64,000 nucleotides of DNA from Mixta sp. Marseille-Q2659 (GCF_940807255.1 NZ_CALNWY010000009.1:62001-126000); one strand, 5' to 3'; positions 48,074 to 58,732 are shown, counted from the stretch's first letter. The notes: generated by a model from the sequence alone, not told the origin. Numbers and translations are program-made.

Positions 48074-49407
48074 TGCCACGTAACTCTGCCCGTCTGCTGC
48101 TGGTTGATGACGATCCGGCGCTGCTAAAACTGTTAGGGATGCGTCTGACCAGTGAGGGATTTCAGGTTGCCACCGCTGGCAGCGGGCCAGACGCGCTGCG
48201 CCAGCTGAATAAAGAGAAGGTCGATCTGGTGATCAGCGATTTGCGCATGGATGAGATGGATGGACTGGCGCTGTTTGGCGAGATCCAGAAGCTGAATCCG
48301 GGCCTGCCGGTGATTATTCTTACGGCGCATGGTTCGATACCGGAAGCGGTCTCGGCGACTCAGCAGGGCGTATTTAGTTTCCTGACCAAACCCGTGGATC
48401 GCGATGCCTTGTATAAGGCGATTGATGAGGCGCTGGCGCACAGCGCGCCCGCCAGTAATGATACCTGGCGTGAAGCTATCGTCACCCGCAGCCCGCTGAT
48501 GCAGCGTCTGCTGGAGCAGGCGCATATGGTGGCGCAATCGGACGTCAGCGTGCTGATTAACGGGCAAAGCGGCACCGGCAAAGAGGTGCTGGCGAAGGCG
48601 ATCCATGCCGCCAGCCCGCGCGCCGGTAAGCCGTTTATCGCCATTAACTGCGGCGCGCTGCCGGAGCAGCTGCTGGAATCGGAGCTGTTCGGTCACGCCA
48701 GAGGCGCCTTCACCGGCGCGGTCAGCGCGCGTGAAGGGCTGTTTCAGGCGGCTGAAGGAGGAACGCTGTTTCTGGATGAAATCGGCGATATGCCGCAGAC
48801 GCTACAGGTAAAACTGCTGCGCGTGTTACAGGAGCGCAAAGTGCGTCCGCTGGGCAGCAATCGCGATCTGGATATTAATGTGCGCATCCTTTCCGCAACG
48901 CATCGCGATCTGCCGAAAGCGATGGAAAAGCAGGAGTTCCGTGAAGATCTCTTTTATCGTCTGAATGTCGTGAGCCTGAAAATTCCGGCACTGCACGAAC
49001 GCGCCGAGGATATTCCGCTGCTGGCGAATCATCTGCTGCGTCAGGCGGCGGAGCGGCATAAGCCCTTTGTGCGCACGTTTTCTACCGATGCGATGAAGCG
49101 TTTGATGAGCGCCAGCTGGCCCGGCAACGTGCGTCAGCTGGTTAACGTTATTGAGCAGTGCGTCGCGCTTACTTCCGCGCCGGTTATTAGTGAAGCGCTG
49201 GTAGAGCAGGCGCTGGCGGGTGAAAATACCGTGCTGCCCACGTTTGTCGAAGCGCGTAACCAGTTTGAGCTGAATTATCTGCGTAAGCTGTTACAGATGA
49301 CGAAGGGCAATGTGACTAACGCGGCGCGGCTGGCAGGGCGTAATCGCACCGAGTTTTATAAGCTGCTGGCGCGTCATGAACTGGATGCCACCGACTTCAA
49401 AGAGTAG
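48073..49407 (+). CDS. glrR: GlrR (QseF), sigma-54-dependent response regulator
   Basis: 444 residues in three domains: receiver (LLLVDDDPALLKLL, Asp in VISDLRMDEM), AAA+ (GQSGTGKEVLAKAIH, GAFTGAVSAREGLFQAA for sigma-54 contact, FLDEIGDMP) and a C-terminal Fis-type HTH (NVTNAARLAGRNRTEFYKLL). It activates glmY and, in some species, rpoE. Intact, in contrast to its partner glrK. Confidence 0.96.
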   Translation: MPRNSARLLLVDDDPALLKLLGMRLTSEGFQVATAGSGPDALRQLNKEKVDLVISDLRMDEMDGLALFGEIQKLNPGLPVIILTAHGSIPEAVSATQQGVFSFLTKPVDRDALYKAIDEALAHSAPASNDTWREAIVTRSPLMQRLLEQAHMVAQSDVSVLINGQSGTGKEVLAKAIHAASPRAGKPFIAINCGALPEQLLESELFGHARGAFTGAVSAREGLFQAAEGGTLFLDEIGDMPQTLQVKLLRVLQERKVRPLGSNRDLDINVRILSATHRDLPKAMEKQEFREDLFYRLNVVSLKIPALHERAEDIPLLANHLLRQAAERHKPFVRTFSTDAMKRLMSASWPGNVRQLVNVIEQCVALTSAPVISEALVEQALAGENTVLPTFVEARNQFELNYLRKLLQMTKGNVTNAARLAGRNRTEFYKLLARHELDATDFKE

Positions 49408-49446
49408 TTTTTAGTGCCGCAGCGGCGGCCAGATATGTTAGTTTAG

Positions 49447-49869
<423 letters not shown>

Positions 49870-49882
49870 TTTTTACTCGCTG

Positions 49883-49918
49883 AAAAAAGCCAGCCCCGTC
49901 AGGCGCTGGCTTTTTTAT
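49883..49918. terminator. Terminator of glnB
   Basis: AAAAAAGCCAGC..GCTGGCTTTTTT hairpin, usable from both convergent genes. Confidence 0.85.
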
Positions 49919-49957
49919 GGTGACCGGTAAACCGCCTCCGACCGAGAAAGCGATTTA

Positions 49958-50650
49958 TTACGCCAGCGCCAGCGCGACGGCGGCGTCAGCATGAATGCGC
50001 GTGGTATCAAACAGCGGAACGGCAGCGTCCTGTTGATCGATAAGCAGCGTGATCTCCGTGCAGCCCATCACTATCGCCTCAGCGCCCTGATCGACCAGAT
50101 CGGCAATCACCGCCCGATACTTTTCACGCGAGGCCGCATTAATATGGCCCAGGCACAGCTCCTGATAGATTACCTGATGCACCGTTTCGCGTCCGGTTTC
50201 ATCCGGGATCAGCACATCAATGCCGTGGTCAACCTGCAGACGCTGTTTATAAAAGTCCTGTTCCATCGTGAAGCGCGTACCCAGCAGGCCGACTTCACGC
50301 AGCCCGGCCGTCTTGATCGCTTCGGCGGTGGCATCGGCGATATGCAGCAGCGGCAGCGAAACCGCCGCCGTGATTGCTGGCGCAATTTTGTGCATGGTAT
50401 TGGTACAGAGAACGAGAAAATCAGCGCCCGCTTTTTCTAAGGAACGGGCCGCTGCCGCCAGTTTTTCACCGGCCTGCTGCCAGTCGCCTGCCGCCTGCAA
50501 CTGCTCTATTTCATAAAAATCGACGCTGTACATAATAAGCCGGGCGGAATGTAATCCGCCAAGCTGCGCGTTCACGCCTTCGTTGATAATTTTGTAATAG
50601 AGCGCCGTCGACTCCCAGCTCATGCCGCCCAGCAAACCAATGGTTTTCAT
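49958..50650 (-). CDS. Aspartate/glutamate racemase family protein
   Basis: 230 residues with N-terminal MKTIGLLGGMSWESTALYYK and two catalytic cysteines in VLCTNTMHK and MGCTEITLL, the pattern of PLP-independent Asp/Glu racemases (YgeA/RacD group). It likely racemises a free amino acid, but the substrate cannot be told. It is not present between glnB and hmp in E. coli. Same strand as hmp, 38 nt downstream of it. Confidence 0.85.
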   Translation of the reverse strand: MKTIGLLGGMSWESTALYYKIINEGVNAQLGGLHSARLIMYSVDFYEIEQLQAAGDWQQAGEKLAAAARSLEKAGADFLVLCTNTMHKIAPAITAAVSLPLLHIADATAEAIKTAGLREVGLLGTRFTMEQDFYKQRLQVDHGIDVLIPDETGRETVHQVIYQELCLGHINAASREKYRAVIADLVDQGAEAIVMGCTEITLLIDQQDAAVPLFDTTRIHADAAVALALA

Positions 50651-50688
50651 GCCTCACCTGCGTAAATATCGGGGTTCAGCTCACCAGC

Positions 50689-51873
50689 TTAAACCACTTT
50701 ATGCGGGCCAAACACCTCATAATGAATATGCTGATTCGGCACGCCCGCGTCCAGCAGCTGGCGGGCGACAAATTGCATAAAGCTGACCGGGCCGCACAGA
50801 TAATATTGACGGTTAGCGTCAGCCAGATCTGCTGCAATGGTCGACAGGTTCATGGTCCCCTGCTCGTTAAAACGTCCGGCATCTTCGGCCAGCGGCTGGC
50901 GATACCAGACATGGCTGCTGAAATGCGGAAGCTGCGCACCGGTTTGCACTACTTCATCGGCAAAGGCGTGCAGCGATCCATTCTCTGCCGCGTGCAGCCA
51001 GCTTACTGGCGCCTGATGCTGCTCTTTAGCCAGTACATGCAGCATCGCCAGCATTGGCGTTAAGCCTACGCCCGCTGAAATCAGGGTAACCGGCGTGGCC
51101 GGGTCGACCTGCAGGAAGAAATCGCCAGCCGGCGCCGCCAGATTCACCACGTCACCGACCTTCGCTTTAGCATGCAGCCAGCCGGAAACCGTACCCATGG
51201 CCTCACGTTTTACGGCGATACGATAGCTTTGACCATTTGGCGCATGGGTCAGGGAATACTGGCGGATCTCATGATTCGCAAAGTCAGGATCCTGAACATG
51301 AATGCCCAAATATTGACCCGGATTAAAATCGGCCACCGCCTTGCCATCGACCGGCATCAGGGTAAAGCTTTTAATTACCTCGCTCTGCTGCCCGATTTCA
51401 GCGATGCGGAAAGGCCGCGTACCGCGCCAGCCGCCAGGTTTCACTTCGTGTTCGTGATAGATCTCTTCTTCACGCTGGATAAACACATTAGCCAGCACGC
51501 CGTAGGCCTTTGCCCAGGCATCCAGCACTTCAGCGCCCGGATGCAGCATTTCATCGATGGTTGCCAGCAGATGTTTACCAACAATCTGATACTGCTCAGG
51601 CTTAACCGAAAAGCTGGTGTGTTTCTGGGCGATACGTTCTACGGCAGGCAACAGCGCCGCCAGGTTTTCCAGATTAGCGCCGTAAGCGCAGATTGCGTCA
51701 AACAGGGCCTGACGCTGATCGCCATTGCGCTGGTTGCTCATATTGAACACATCTTTCAGCTCAGGATTATGGGTAAACATCCGGTCATAAAAGTAAGCGG
51801 TCAGCGCAGGTCCGGTTGCCGCAACGGCAGGCAGAGTAGATTTAACAGTGGCGATAGTCTGGGCATCAAGCAT
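50689..51873 (-). CDS. hmp: Flavohaemoglobin Hmp, nitric oxide dioxygenase
   Basis: 394 residues. Globin domain with [24 protein letters not shown] and proximal His in [11 protein letters not shown]. Ferredoxin reductase domain with EIRQYSLTH (FAD), [13 protein letters not shown] and [10 protein letters not shown] (NAD(P)H). It oxidises NO to nitrate. An NsrR-like site lies upstream. Divergent from glyA. Confidence 0.97.
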   Translation of the reverse strand: MLDAQTIATVKSTLPAVAATGPALTAYFYDRMFTHNPELKDVFNMSNQRNGDQRQALFDAICAYGANLENLAALLPAVERIAQKHTSFSVKPEQYQIVGKHLLATIDEMLHPGAEVLDAWAKAYGVLANVFIQREEEIYHEHEVKPGGWRGTRPFRIAEIGQQSEVIKSFTLMPVDGKAVADFNPGQYLGIHVQDPDFANHEIRQYSLTHAPNGQSYRIAVKREAMGTVSGWLHAKAKVGDVVNLAAPAGDFFLQVDPATPVTLISAGVGLTPMLAMLHVLAKEQHQAPVSWLHAAENGSLHAFADEVVQTGAQLPHFSSHVWYRQPLAEDAGRFNEQGTMNLSTIAADLADANRQYYLCGPVSFMQFVARQLLDAGVPNQHIHYEVFGPHKVV

Positions 51874-51899
51874 GGTGGCTCTCCGTGAGTTCTATAAAT

Positions 51900-51915
51900 T
51901 GTATTTTAAATGCAT
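51900..51915 (-). promoter_or_regulatory. NsrR-type operator of hmp
   Basis: Reading toward hmp, ATGCATTTAAAATACA fits the NsrR consensus (AAGATGCATTT-N-AAATACATCTT), 27 bp before the hmp start. Confidence 0.75.
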
Positions 51916-52064
51916 GTTAAAGGGTTTTGTCGATATATGTAAATAACCCTGCAAAAATAAAGGTGGCTCTGGTTAATAATAATGAAAAATTTGCACGCTG
52001 CCGCTGAACAATTCTCGCGTTTGATAACAAGTATCAAACCGGCTGTAAGCCTTGCCAGCTCTCA

Positions 52065-52080
52065 AGCCAATCGTTTGCGT
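52065..52080 (+). promoter_or_regulatory. PUR box upstream of glyA
   Basis: AGCCAATCGTTTGCGT is very close to the E. coli glyA PurR site (AGGTAATCGTTTGCGT, as recalled), 114 bp before the glyA start. The rest of the 320-bp hmp-glyA interval has no gene. Confidence 0.75.
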
Positions 52081-52193
52081 AAAAAGCCGCCTTTGACGCT
52101 ATGCTTCCACCTGCAAAAGGGTTTACACTGTGGCCCTTCGCCCGTCAGGGCCAATATCGTGCCGTTAAAAGTTAGCTGAGTCAGGAGATGCGG

Positions 52194-53447
52194 ATGTTAA
52201 AGCGAGATATGAACATTGCCGATTACGATGCCGAGTTGTGGCAGGCGATGGAGCAAGAAAAAGTTCGTCAGGAAGAACACATTGAACTGATTGCTTCAGA
52301 AAACTACACCAGCCCGCGCGTAATGCAGGCACAAGGTTCACAGCTGACCAATAAATATGCCGAAGGCTATCCGGGCAAACGCTACTACGGCGGTTGTGAA
52401 TATGTCGATATCGTTGAGCAGCTGGCTATCGATCGCGCCAAAGCGCTGTTTGGCGCCGATTATGCTAACGTCCAGCCGCATTCTGGTTCGCAGGCGAACT
52501 TCGCGGTCTATACCGCGCTGCTCCAGCCGGGCGACACCATTCTGGGCATGAACCTTGCTCACGGTGGTCACCTGACGCACGGCTCGCCGGTCAATCTCTC
52601 CGGCAAGCTCTATAACGTGGTGCCTTACGGCATCGATGAAACCGGCAAAATTAATTATGACGAGCTGGCTTCGCTGGCGCAGCAGCACAAGCCGAAAATG
52701 ATCATCGGCGGTTTCTCCGCCTATTCTGGCGTGTGCGACTGGGCCAAAATGCGTGAAATCGCTGACAGCGTCGGCGCTTACCTGTTTGTCGATATGGCGC
52801 ACGTGGCGGGCCTGATCGCTGCTGACGTTTATCCGAACCCGGTTCCGCATGCGCATATCGTGACCACCACCACCCATAAAACGCTGGCGGGTCCGCGCGG
52901 CGGCCTGATTCTGGCAAAAGGCGGTGATGAGGATCTGTATAAGAAGCTGAACTCTGCCGTCTTCCCTGGCGGTCAGGGCGGCCCGCTGATGCACGTTATC
53001 GCTGGTAAAGCGGTCGCGCTGAAAGAAGCGATGGAGCCGGAATTTAAAACCTACCAGCAGCAGGTGGCGAAAAACGCCAAAGCGATGGTCGAAGTCTTCC
53101 TGGAGCGCGGTTACAACGTGGTTTCCGGCGGAACGTTCAACCACCTGTTCCTGCTGGATCTGGTAGATAAAAACCTGACCGGTAAAGAAGCCGATGCCGC
53201 GCTGGGCCGTGCCAATATTACCGTTAACAAAAACAGCGTGCCGAACGATCCGAAAAGCCCGTTTGTTACCTCTGGTATCCGTATCGGTACGCCAGCTGTA
53301 ACCCGTCGCGGCTTTAAAGAAGCTGAAGTACGTGAACTGGCCGGCTGGATTGTTGATGTGCTGGATAACATCAACGATGAAGCGACCATTGAACGCATTA
53401 AGCAGAAAGTTTTGGAAATCTGCGCGCGTTTCCCGGTCTACGCCTGA
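52194..53447 (+). CDS. glyA: Serine hydroxymethyltransferase
   Basis: Start at ATG 52194 ([16 protein letters not shown]) with AGGAG seven bases upstream; 417 residues, the E. coli length. PLP lysine in [14 protein letters not shown], tetrahydrofolate site in [13 protein letters not shown]. It interconverts serine and glycine and supplies C1-folate. Ends at a terminator at 53469-53503. Confidence 0.98.
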   Translation: MLKRDMNIADYDAELWQAMEQEKVRQEEHIELIASENYTSPRVMQAQGSQLTNKYAEGYPGKRYYGGCEYVDIVEQLAIDRAKALFGADYANVQPHSGSQANFAVYTALLQPGDTILGMNLAHGGHLTHGSPVNLSGKLYNVVPYGIDETGKINYDELASLAQQHKPKMIIGGFSAYSGVCDWAKMREIADSVGAYLFVDMAHVAGLIAADVYPNPVPHAHIVTTTTHKTLAGPRGGLILAKGGDEDLYKKLNSAVFPGGQGGPLMHVIAGKAVALKEAMEPEFKTYQQQVAKNAKAMVEVFLERGYNVVSGGTFNHLFLLDLVDKNLTGKEADAALGRANITVNKNSVPNDPKSPFVTSGIRIGTPAVTRRGFKEAEVRELAGWIVDVLDNINDEATIERIKQKVLEICARFPVYA

Positions 53448-53468
53448 TAAGATCTCTCTCGCTTTAAG

Positions 53469-53503
53469 TAAAAAGCCTCGTCCAGCCGGACGGGGCTTTT
53501 TTA
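53469..53503 (+). terminator. Terminator of glyA
   Basis: AAAAAGCC-TCGTCCAGCCGGACGG-GGCTTTTTT hairpin followed by T-run. Confidence 0.85.
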
Positions 53504-53578
53504 CCTTCGTTAAAAACCTTCACAATTGCTTATCCTTCCCCGATTTGCCAAAGTAAGCGCCTCATTCCAGGGGGAAAT

Positions 53579-54730
53579 ATGACGGTCCGTTCAACATACT
53601 GGTTAGCACTCGGTTACTTTACCTACTTCTTTTGTTATGGCATCTATCTTCCCTTTTGGGCGGTTTGGCTAAAAGGCACCGGCCTCGATGCGGAAAAAAT
53701 CGGCCTGCTGTTGGGCGCAGGGATGATTGCCCGCTTCGTCGGCAGCCTGCTAATCGCCTCACGGGTGCGCGATCCGTCGCAGCTGGTGTTGGCGCTGCGC
53801 CTGTTGGCCTTACTGACGCTGCTCTGCGCTGCTGGTTTCTGGCTGGGACAACAATGGCTGTGGCTGCTGCTGGTGATGATCGGTTTTAACCTGTTTTTCT
53901 CCCCGCTGGTGCCGCTAAGTGATGCGCTGGCAGCCACCTGGACGCGGCAAATCGCGCTGCCTTACGGGCCGGTAAGGCTGTGGGGATCGCTGGCTTTCGT
54001 CATCAGTTCGGCGCTGACCGGCATGTTGATCACCGCCTGGAACAGCGAAGCGATTCTCGCGCTGTTAAGTCTCGGTATTGTGATGATGCTGGGCGGAATG
54101 CTGCTACGTCCGGCGGTGATGCCGCTGGGCGAAGCGCGCGAGACCGACGCCGCCGGCTGGGCTGAGTGGAAAACGATGCTGCGGGAAAACAGCGTCTGGC
54201 GTTTTCTGCTGTGCGTGACGCTGATGCAGGGCGCGCACGCCGCCTATTATGGCTTTAGCGCGCTCTGGTGGCAGCAGGCGGGCTATTCCGCCAGCGTGGT
54301 GGGTTATTTATGGTCGCTGGGCGTGGTGGCGGAAATCATTATTTTTGCTTTGAGTAACCGGCTGTTTCGCCGCTGGAGCGCGCGCGATCTGCTGTTGCTG
54401 TCGGGTATCTGCGCGCTGCTGCGCTGGGGTCTGATGGCCAGCACCACGCAGCTCCCCTGGTTGATTGTCGCGCAGGTCCTGCACTGCGGCAGCTTCACCG
54501 TATGTCATCTGGCGGCGATGCGTTTTATTGCAGCGCGGCAGGGCGGGGAAGTGATCCGCTTGCAGTCGGTTTACTCGGCGCTGGCGATGGGCGGCGGCAT
54601 TGCGGTGATGACGATGGTTTGCGGCGTGCTGTTTACTCACCTGGAAGGCAAGATTTTCTGGGTTATGGCGCTGCTGGTGGTGCCTGCGCTATTTTTACGT
54701 CCGCGCGTGCAGCCGTCAGGACTCCAGTAA
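53579..54730 (+). CDS. hcaT: HcaT-like MFS transporter
   Basis: 383 residues with about twelve membrane helices of the major facilitator superfamily. It matches HcaT in the N-terminus (RSTYWLALGYFTYFFCYGIYLPFW) and middle (GAHAAYYGFSALWW, SLGVVAEIIIFALSN). In E. coli HcaT is the probable 3-phenylpropionate importer; no hca catabolic genes are seen next to it here, so the substrate is open. The end overlaps convergent csiE by 15 nt. Confidence 0.88.
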   Translation: MTVRSTYWLALGYFTYFFCYGIYLPFWAVWLKGTGLDAEKIGLLLGAGMIARFVGSLLIASRVRDPSQLVLALRLLALLTLLCAAGFWLGQQWLWLLLVMIGFNLFFSPLVPLSDALAATWTRQIALPYGPVRLWGSLAFVISSALTGMLITAWNSEAILALLSLGIVMMLGGMLLRPAVMPLGEARETDAAGWAEWKTMLRENSVWRFLLCVTLMQGAHAAYYGFSALWWQQAGYSASVVGYLWSLGVVAEIIIFALSNRLFRRWSARDLLLLSGICALLRWGLMASTTQLPWLIVAQVLHCGSFTVCHLAAMRFIAARQGGEVIRLQSVYSALAMGGGIAVMTMVCGVLFTHLEGKIFWVMALLVVPALFLRPRVQPSGLQ

Positions 54731-55984
54731 CAGGCGAATACGCTGCTGCTGATGCGCGCTTAACGGCAGTTCGGCGTGAATCATCGGCGGCGAATAGAGC
54801 GGAAGCGGAGCGGCATAAGGGGAGACGACCAGCGTAACGCCTCTGGGCGCGCCATTGCGTTGAAACTCATTCATCGATAAATATTTAATTGTTAGCGGCA
54901 ACAGTGTTAGCTCCCGCAGCTGTTGCTCTAACTGCTTTTCCAGCGCCTCGTTCTCGCCGGTTAACAGTAAGACCTGCTTCTCCTGTAAGGCATTCTCCTG
55001 CATCAGCCATGCGCCAAAAATAACCGCAATCAATCCCAGCTCTTCAGCAGAAAAACGGATGCCGTAGTGATTCTCAAAATTTTCAATAGCGTTTTGCGTG
55101 GTGCGTAGCAGGCGCGGATAAAGCCGGATAACCTCCTCCGACAAACTGTTATCGATGCCGACGCAAAAGTGACAGCGATCCAGCGCCTGCGCCAGATGCG
55201 TATACAGCTGGCTGCATAAGCCCTGTTCATCGCTAAAGCGCATGCCCGACAGCGCCTGAAAGCGCGCCATCAGCAACCGCGTTTGCTCCATTAATTGCTG
55301 TTCCCACTGCTGCTGTAGCCGCCCGGCGGAAGGCGCGTGGATCATGCTGAACAGCAGCGTATAAAAATCGACTTCGCTGGCGTCGGGCGCAAAGCGGCAG
55401 CGGCGCTGCCAGTGTTGAATAACCGCCTGCGCCGCCAGCCGCTCGGCTTTATTTTCCAGCCACTGCCGCTGCGGCGACGAGAAAACAGCCTGACGTGTAT
55501 GGCACAGCGAATACTGCATAAAGAGCTGGAGAAACAGGCGATCGCGCGGGCTGAAATTACGCTGAAGACGTCCGGCGCAGTGTTGGATCAGCGCCTGCAG
55601 ATTACGCTCGCTGTATAACAGCTTTTCTATCTGGCGCGCCTGTAGCTGCTGATGCAGAGCGGGAATAAAAGTATTTTCGATAAAGACCGGCGAAACACGC
55701 AGCGCACGACGCAGCCAGTGCAACAGGCACAAGCGCATATCCAGTTCGCTGCCGCGTAATGAAAGCGTGCCGTCCTGCGGTTGATCGATGCCAAGCTGGT
55801 GATAACGCTGGATCTCTTCGTTAACCTCCGCTATATCTTGCCGGGCAAGCGTCAGGTCCACGCAATTGAGTTGGCACAGACTGTCCAAGGTTAATACAGG
55901 TTCAGGCAGATAGAGCATTAGCAGGAGATGACAACGACGCTGGGAACTGGAGAAGAGTGGTGCTGTAGTTGTAGCAGAACTCAT
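54716..55984 (-). CDS. csiE: CsiE, stationary-phase-inducible protein with PRD-like domains
   Basis: 422 residues. An N-terminal HTH-like region (SQRRCHLLLMLYLPEPVLTLDSLCQ) is followed by two PRD-like helical domains with conserved His (DRCHFCVGIDNSLSEEV). E. coli CsiE is induced by RpoS/cAMP-CRP in starvation; its function is unknown. No EIIA/EIIB domain is evident. Overlaps hcaT at the 3' end. Confidence 0.88.
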   Translation of the reverse strand: MSSATTTAPLFSSSQRRCHLLLMLYLPEPVLTLDSLCQLNCVDLTLARQDIAEVNEEIQRYHQLGIDQPQDGTLSLRGSELDMRLCLLHWLRRALRVSPVFIENTFIPALHQQLQARQIEKLLYSERNLQALIQHCAGRLQRNFSPRDRLFLQLFMQYSLCHTRQAVFSSPQRQWLENKAERLAAQAVIQHWQRRCRFAPDASEVDFYTLLFSMIHAPSAGRLQQQWEQQLMEQTRLLMARFQALSGMRFSDEQGLCSQLYTHLAQALDRCHFCVGIDNSLSEEVIRLYPRLLRTTQNAIENFENHYGIRFSAEELGLIAVIFGAWLMQENALQEKQVLLLTGENEALEKQLEQQLRELTLLPLTIKYLSMNEFQRNGAPRGVTLVVSPYAAPLPLYSPPMIHAELPLSAHQQQRIRLLLES

Positions 55985-56114
55985 CGTGAATTTTCCGGTC
56001 AGTCATACCAAGAATAAGCATAGACAACCGTTGCGACAACAAACGAACGCTGGCACTTTTTTATCCAGACGTTAACCTGGCTCACAGAATTGCCGCACAG
56101 GAAAAGCAATAACC

Positions 56115-56765
56115 GTGAAATTTTTACCTTACTACCTGCTCAGGCGCGTCGGCGGCGCGCTGGCTTTACTTCTCTCTCCGCTGGCCTGGGCGCATCCGCA
56201 CAGCTTTATCGCGATGCAAACCACGCCGGTTATCAGTGATAACCAGCTGACCGGCTTAAAAATGGTCTGGACGATGGATGAGATCACCTCGGCGGATCTG
56301 CTTTATGATGCGGGCAGCGCGACGCCCGATTCGCCCGTCTGGAAAAAACTGGCGGCGGAGGTGATGGCGAACGTACTGGCGCAGCACTATTTCACCGAAT
56401 TCTGGCACCAGGGCAAGGCGGTAAAATTTCAAAATCTACCGCCGTCCTATGCGCTGGCGCGCAAGGGCGCAAAAGCGGTGCTGACATTCGTACTGCCGCT
56501 GGCGCAGCCGCAGCCTTTAGCGGGCCAAACCTATAAATTCAGCACCTTTGATCCCACCTATTTTGTCGATATGAGCTGGCACGATGAACAGGCGCTAAAC
56601 CTGCCGGAAGCGGTTAAAGCGCGCTGCAAGCTGACGCTGACCACGCCGGAACCGGATGCTTCGCTGAAAGCCTTCGCCCTGTCGCTGGATAAAGCCGATG
56701 CGCCGCCGGAAAGCATGGATCTTGGTCGCCAGTTCGCTCAAACGGTAACGCTCTCATGTCAATAA
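56115..56765 (+). CDS. DUF1007-family periplasmic protein, ZevA-like
   Basis: 216 residues from a GTG at 56115 (AGGAAAAG upstream). A signal peptide ends near SPLAWAHPHSF; the HPH after it starts the mature protein. DUF1007 proteins such as Haemophilus ZevA act with a NicO-family membrane partner in zinc uptake or metal handling. It overlaps the next gene by 10 nt, supporting one functional unit. The metal is not proven. Confidence 0.82.
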   Translation: MKFLPYYLLRRVGGALALLLSPLAWAHPHSFIAMQTTPVISDNQLTGLKMVWTMDEITSADLLYDAGSATPDSPVWKKLAAEVMANVLAQHYFTEFWHQGKAVKFQNLPPSYALARKGAKAVLTFVLPLAQPQPLAGQTYKFSTFDPTYFVDMSWHDEQALNLPEAVKARCKLTLTTPEPDASLKAFALSLDKADAPPESMDLGRQFAQTVTLSCQ

Positions 56766-57742
56766 GCCTGGAATCTCGTCAGTCGGGCCGAAGCAGCCTT
56801 TGGCCGCTTTGGGGAATGTTAACCCTGGTCCTGCTGGCCGCGGTCGCCGCCTGGTGGTTCTGGCCACAGTTGCTGTGGCAAAGCGTCAGCTGGCAGAAAG
56901 CGCTGCATCAGCAGATGACCGGTCTTTTACAGCAGGTTGCACAGCAGCCGCAGCAGGCGGGGCTGGCCCTGGTCGGCTTCAGTCTGATCTATGGCATTCT
57001 GCATGCATTGGGACCAGGCCATGGCAAAGTGGTGATCGCGACGTTCCTTGCGACCCATCCCACGCGCCTGAAAACCAGCCTGAAGCTGACGTTGGCCGCC
57101 GCGCTGGTTCAGGGCGCCGTCGCGGTAGGGCTGGTTACGCTGATGCTGATTATTCTGCAAGCTTCTTCACGCCAGCTGCATCTCAGCAGCTTCTGGCTGG
57201 AAAAGGGCAGCTATTTGCTGGTGGTCGGGCTTGGTCTCTGGCTCTGCTGGCGCGCGCTGCGTCAGCTGATGCGCCTGCGTAGGGGGAAAATGCGCATTCA
57301 ACAGCTGCGTCCGATCGATCATCAACATGATGAACATTGCGGCTGCGGTCATCAGCATCTGCCCGACAACGAACAGCTAATGCGCGCCACCGGCTGGAAG
57401 ACCTCATTGCTGGTGGTGTTGTCGATGGGGCTGCGTCCCTGTTCCGGCGCGATTATGATGCTGCTCTTTTCGCGCGTCATCGGCGTTTACGGCTGGGGTG
57501 TGATCGGCGCGCTGGCGATGGCGCTGGGAACGGCGCTAACGGTTTCGGTCATGGCGCTGCTGGTGCAAAGCGCGCGGGCGCTGGCGATAAGGCTAAACCG
57601 ACGCGCGGCGCCAGCGCCCTGGCAACGTGTGGCGCTGCACAGCCTGGCGCTGGCGGGCGGCCTGTTGCTGATCGCCGGCGGCATCATACTGTGGCTAAGC
57701 GCGCAACCAGCGGTGTCCGGTGGACTGCGCGCGCTGCGCTAA
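56756..57742 (+). CDS. NicO/RcnA-family metal transporter, ZevB-like
   Basis: 328 residues with about six membrane helices. The family motif HALGPGHGKVVIATF lies near residue 85. A histidine/cysteine-rich loop (DHQHDEHCGCGHQHLPD) is in the middle, followed by GLRPCSGAIMMLLFS. The pair with the DUF1007 gene resembles zevAB. It probably moves Zn, Ni or Co across the inner membrane; direction unknown. In E. coli no such pair lies between csiE and suhB. Confidence 0.85.
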   Translation: MSISLESRQSGRSSLWPLWGMLTLVLLAAVAAWWFWPQLLWQSVSWQKALHQQMTGLLQQVAQQPQQAGLALVGFSLIYGILHALGPGHGKVVIATFLATHPTRLKTSLKLTLAAALVQGAVAVGLVTLMLIILQASSRQLHLSSFWLEKGSYLLVVGLGLWLCWRALRQLMRLRRGKMRIQQLRPIDHQHDEHCGCGHQHLPDNEQLMRATGWKTSLLVVLSMGLRPCSGAIMMLLFSRVIGVYGWGVIGALAMALGTALTVSVMALLVQSARALAIRLNRRAAPAPWQRVALHSLALAGGLLLIAGGIILWLSAQPAVSGGLRALR

Positions 57743-57757
57743 CCGCCGAAAAAAGAT

Positions 57758-57796
57758 AAAAAAAGCCGCGCCCTGTAACAGGCGCGGCTTTTTTAT
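57758..57796. terminator. Bidirectional terminator between the ZevB-like gene and suhB
   Basis: AAAAAAGCCGCGCC-TGTAACA-GGCGCGGCTTTTTT hairpin between convergent genes. Confidence 0.88.
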
Positions 57797-57808
57797 CACC
57801 ACTGAGAA

Positions 57809-58612
57809 TTAACGCTTCAGCGCGTCGCTCAGCTCATCACGCATGGAAGCCAGCATCGCTTTCACCACACGCGGGTTGCCGGAAACGATGTTGCCGCTGC
57901 TCATAAAGCCGTGGCCGCCGGTAAAATCGGTAACCAGTGCGCCAGCTTCACGGGCAATCAGCTCGCCTGCCGCGAAATCCCACGGCTTCAGGCCGATTTC
58001 AAAGTAGCCGTCAACGCGGCCAGCAGCGACATAGCACAGGTCCAGCGCGGCGGAGCCGGTACGACGGAAGTCGGCGCACTCGGTAAACAGCTTGGTCACC
58101 ACTTTCATATAGGTGGCGGCGTGCTGCTTCTGCTTAAACGGGAAGCCGGTCGCCAGAATGGTGCCGTCCAGATCGCGCGCATTGCTGCCGCGCAGACGAT
58201 AGCCGTTCAGCTGAGCGCCCTGGCCGCGTACCGCAGTAAAGAGTTCATTGCGCATCGGATCGTAAACCACCGCAACTTCAGTGCGGCCTTTAATACGAAC
58301 GGCGATAGAGACCGCGAAGTGCGGTAAGCGTTTGATAAAGTTGGTGGTGCCATCCAGTGGATCGATAACCCATTGAACATCCTGGTCTTCTGCCGCCAGT
58401 TCGCCACTCTCTTCGCCGATAATGGTGTGCTGCGGATAAGATTTGCGAATCACCTCAATAATCAGGCGCTCGGCGTCGCGGTCAACATTGGTCACGAAAT
58501 CGTTGCTGCCTTTCTGGCTGGCTTCAACGGCATCAGGGGTTTCGTAATTTTTGGCGATTAAATTGCCTGCCTTGCGCGCGGCGCGCACGGCGATGTTGAG
58601 CATCGGATGCAT
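57809..58612 (-). CDS. suhB: SuhB, inositol-1-monophosphatase / antitermination factor
   Basis: 267 residues, as in E. coli. Metal-binding motifs GEESGE and DPLDGTTNFIKRLPHF, then the C-terminal WDFAAGELIAREAGALVTD signature. Beyond phosphatase activity it works with Nus factors in rRNA antitermination. Divergent from trmJ. Confidence 0.97.
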   Translation of the reverse strand: MHPMLNIAVRAARKAGNLIAKNYETPDAVEASQKGSNDFVTNVDRDAERLIIEVIRKSYPQHTIIGEESGELAAEDQDVQWVIDPLDGTTNFIKRLPHFAVSIAVRIKGRTEVAVVYDPMRNELFTAVRGQGAQLNGYRLRGSNARDLDGTILATGFPFKQKQHAATYMKVVTKLFTECADFRRTGSAALDLCYVAAGRVDGYFEIGLKPWDFAAGELIAREAGALVTDFTGGHGFMSSGNIVSGNPRVVKAMLASMRDELSDALKR

Positions 58613-58732
58613 CAGTATCTCTCACTGGATGTTAAAGAACGGGAAAACGGCGCGGAGTATAGCAGGGAGTTCGGAAAATGTCCTGCATTATGTTAGCATG
58701 CGCGCATTATCTCACTGACCTTCTCGAGTTGT

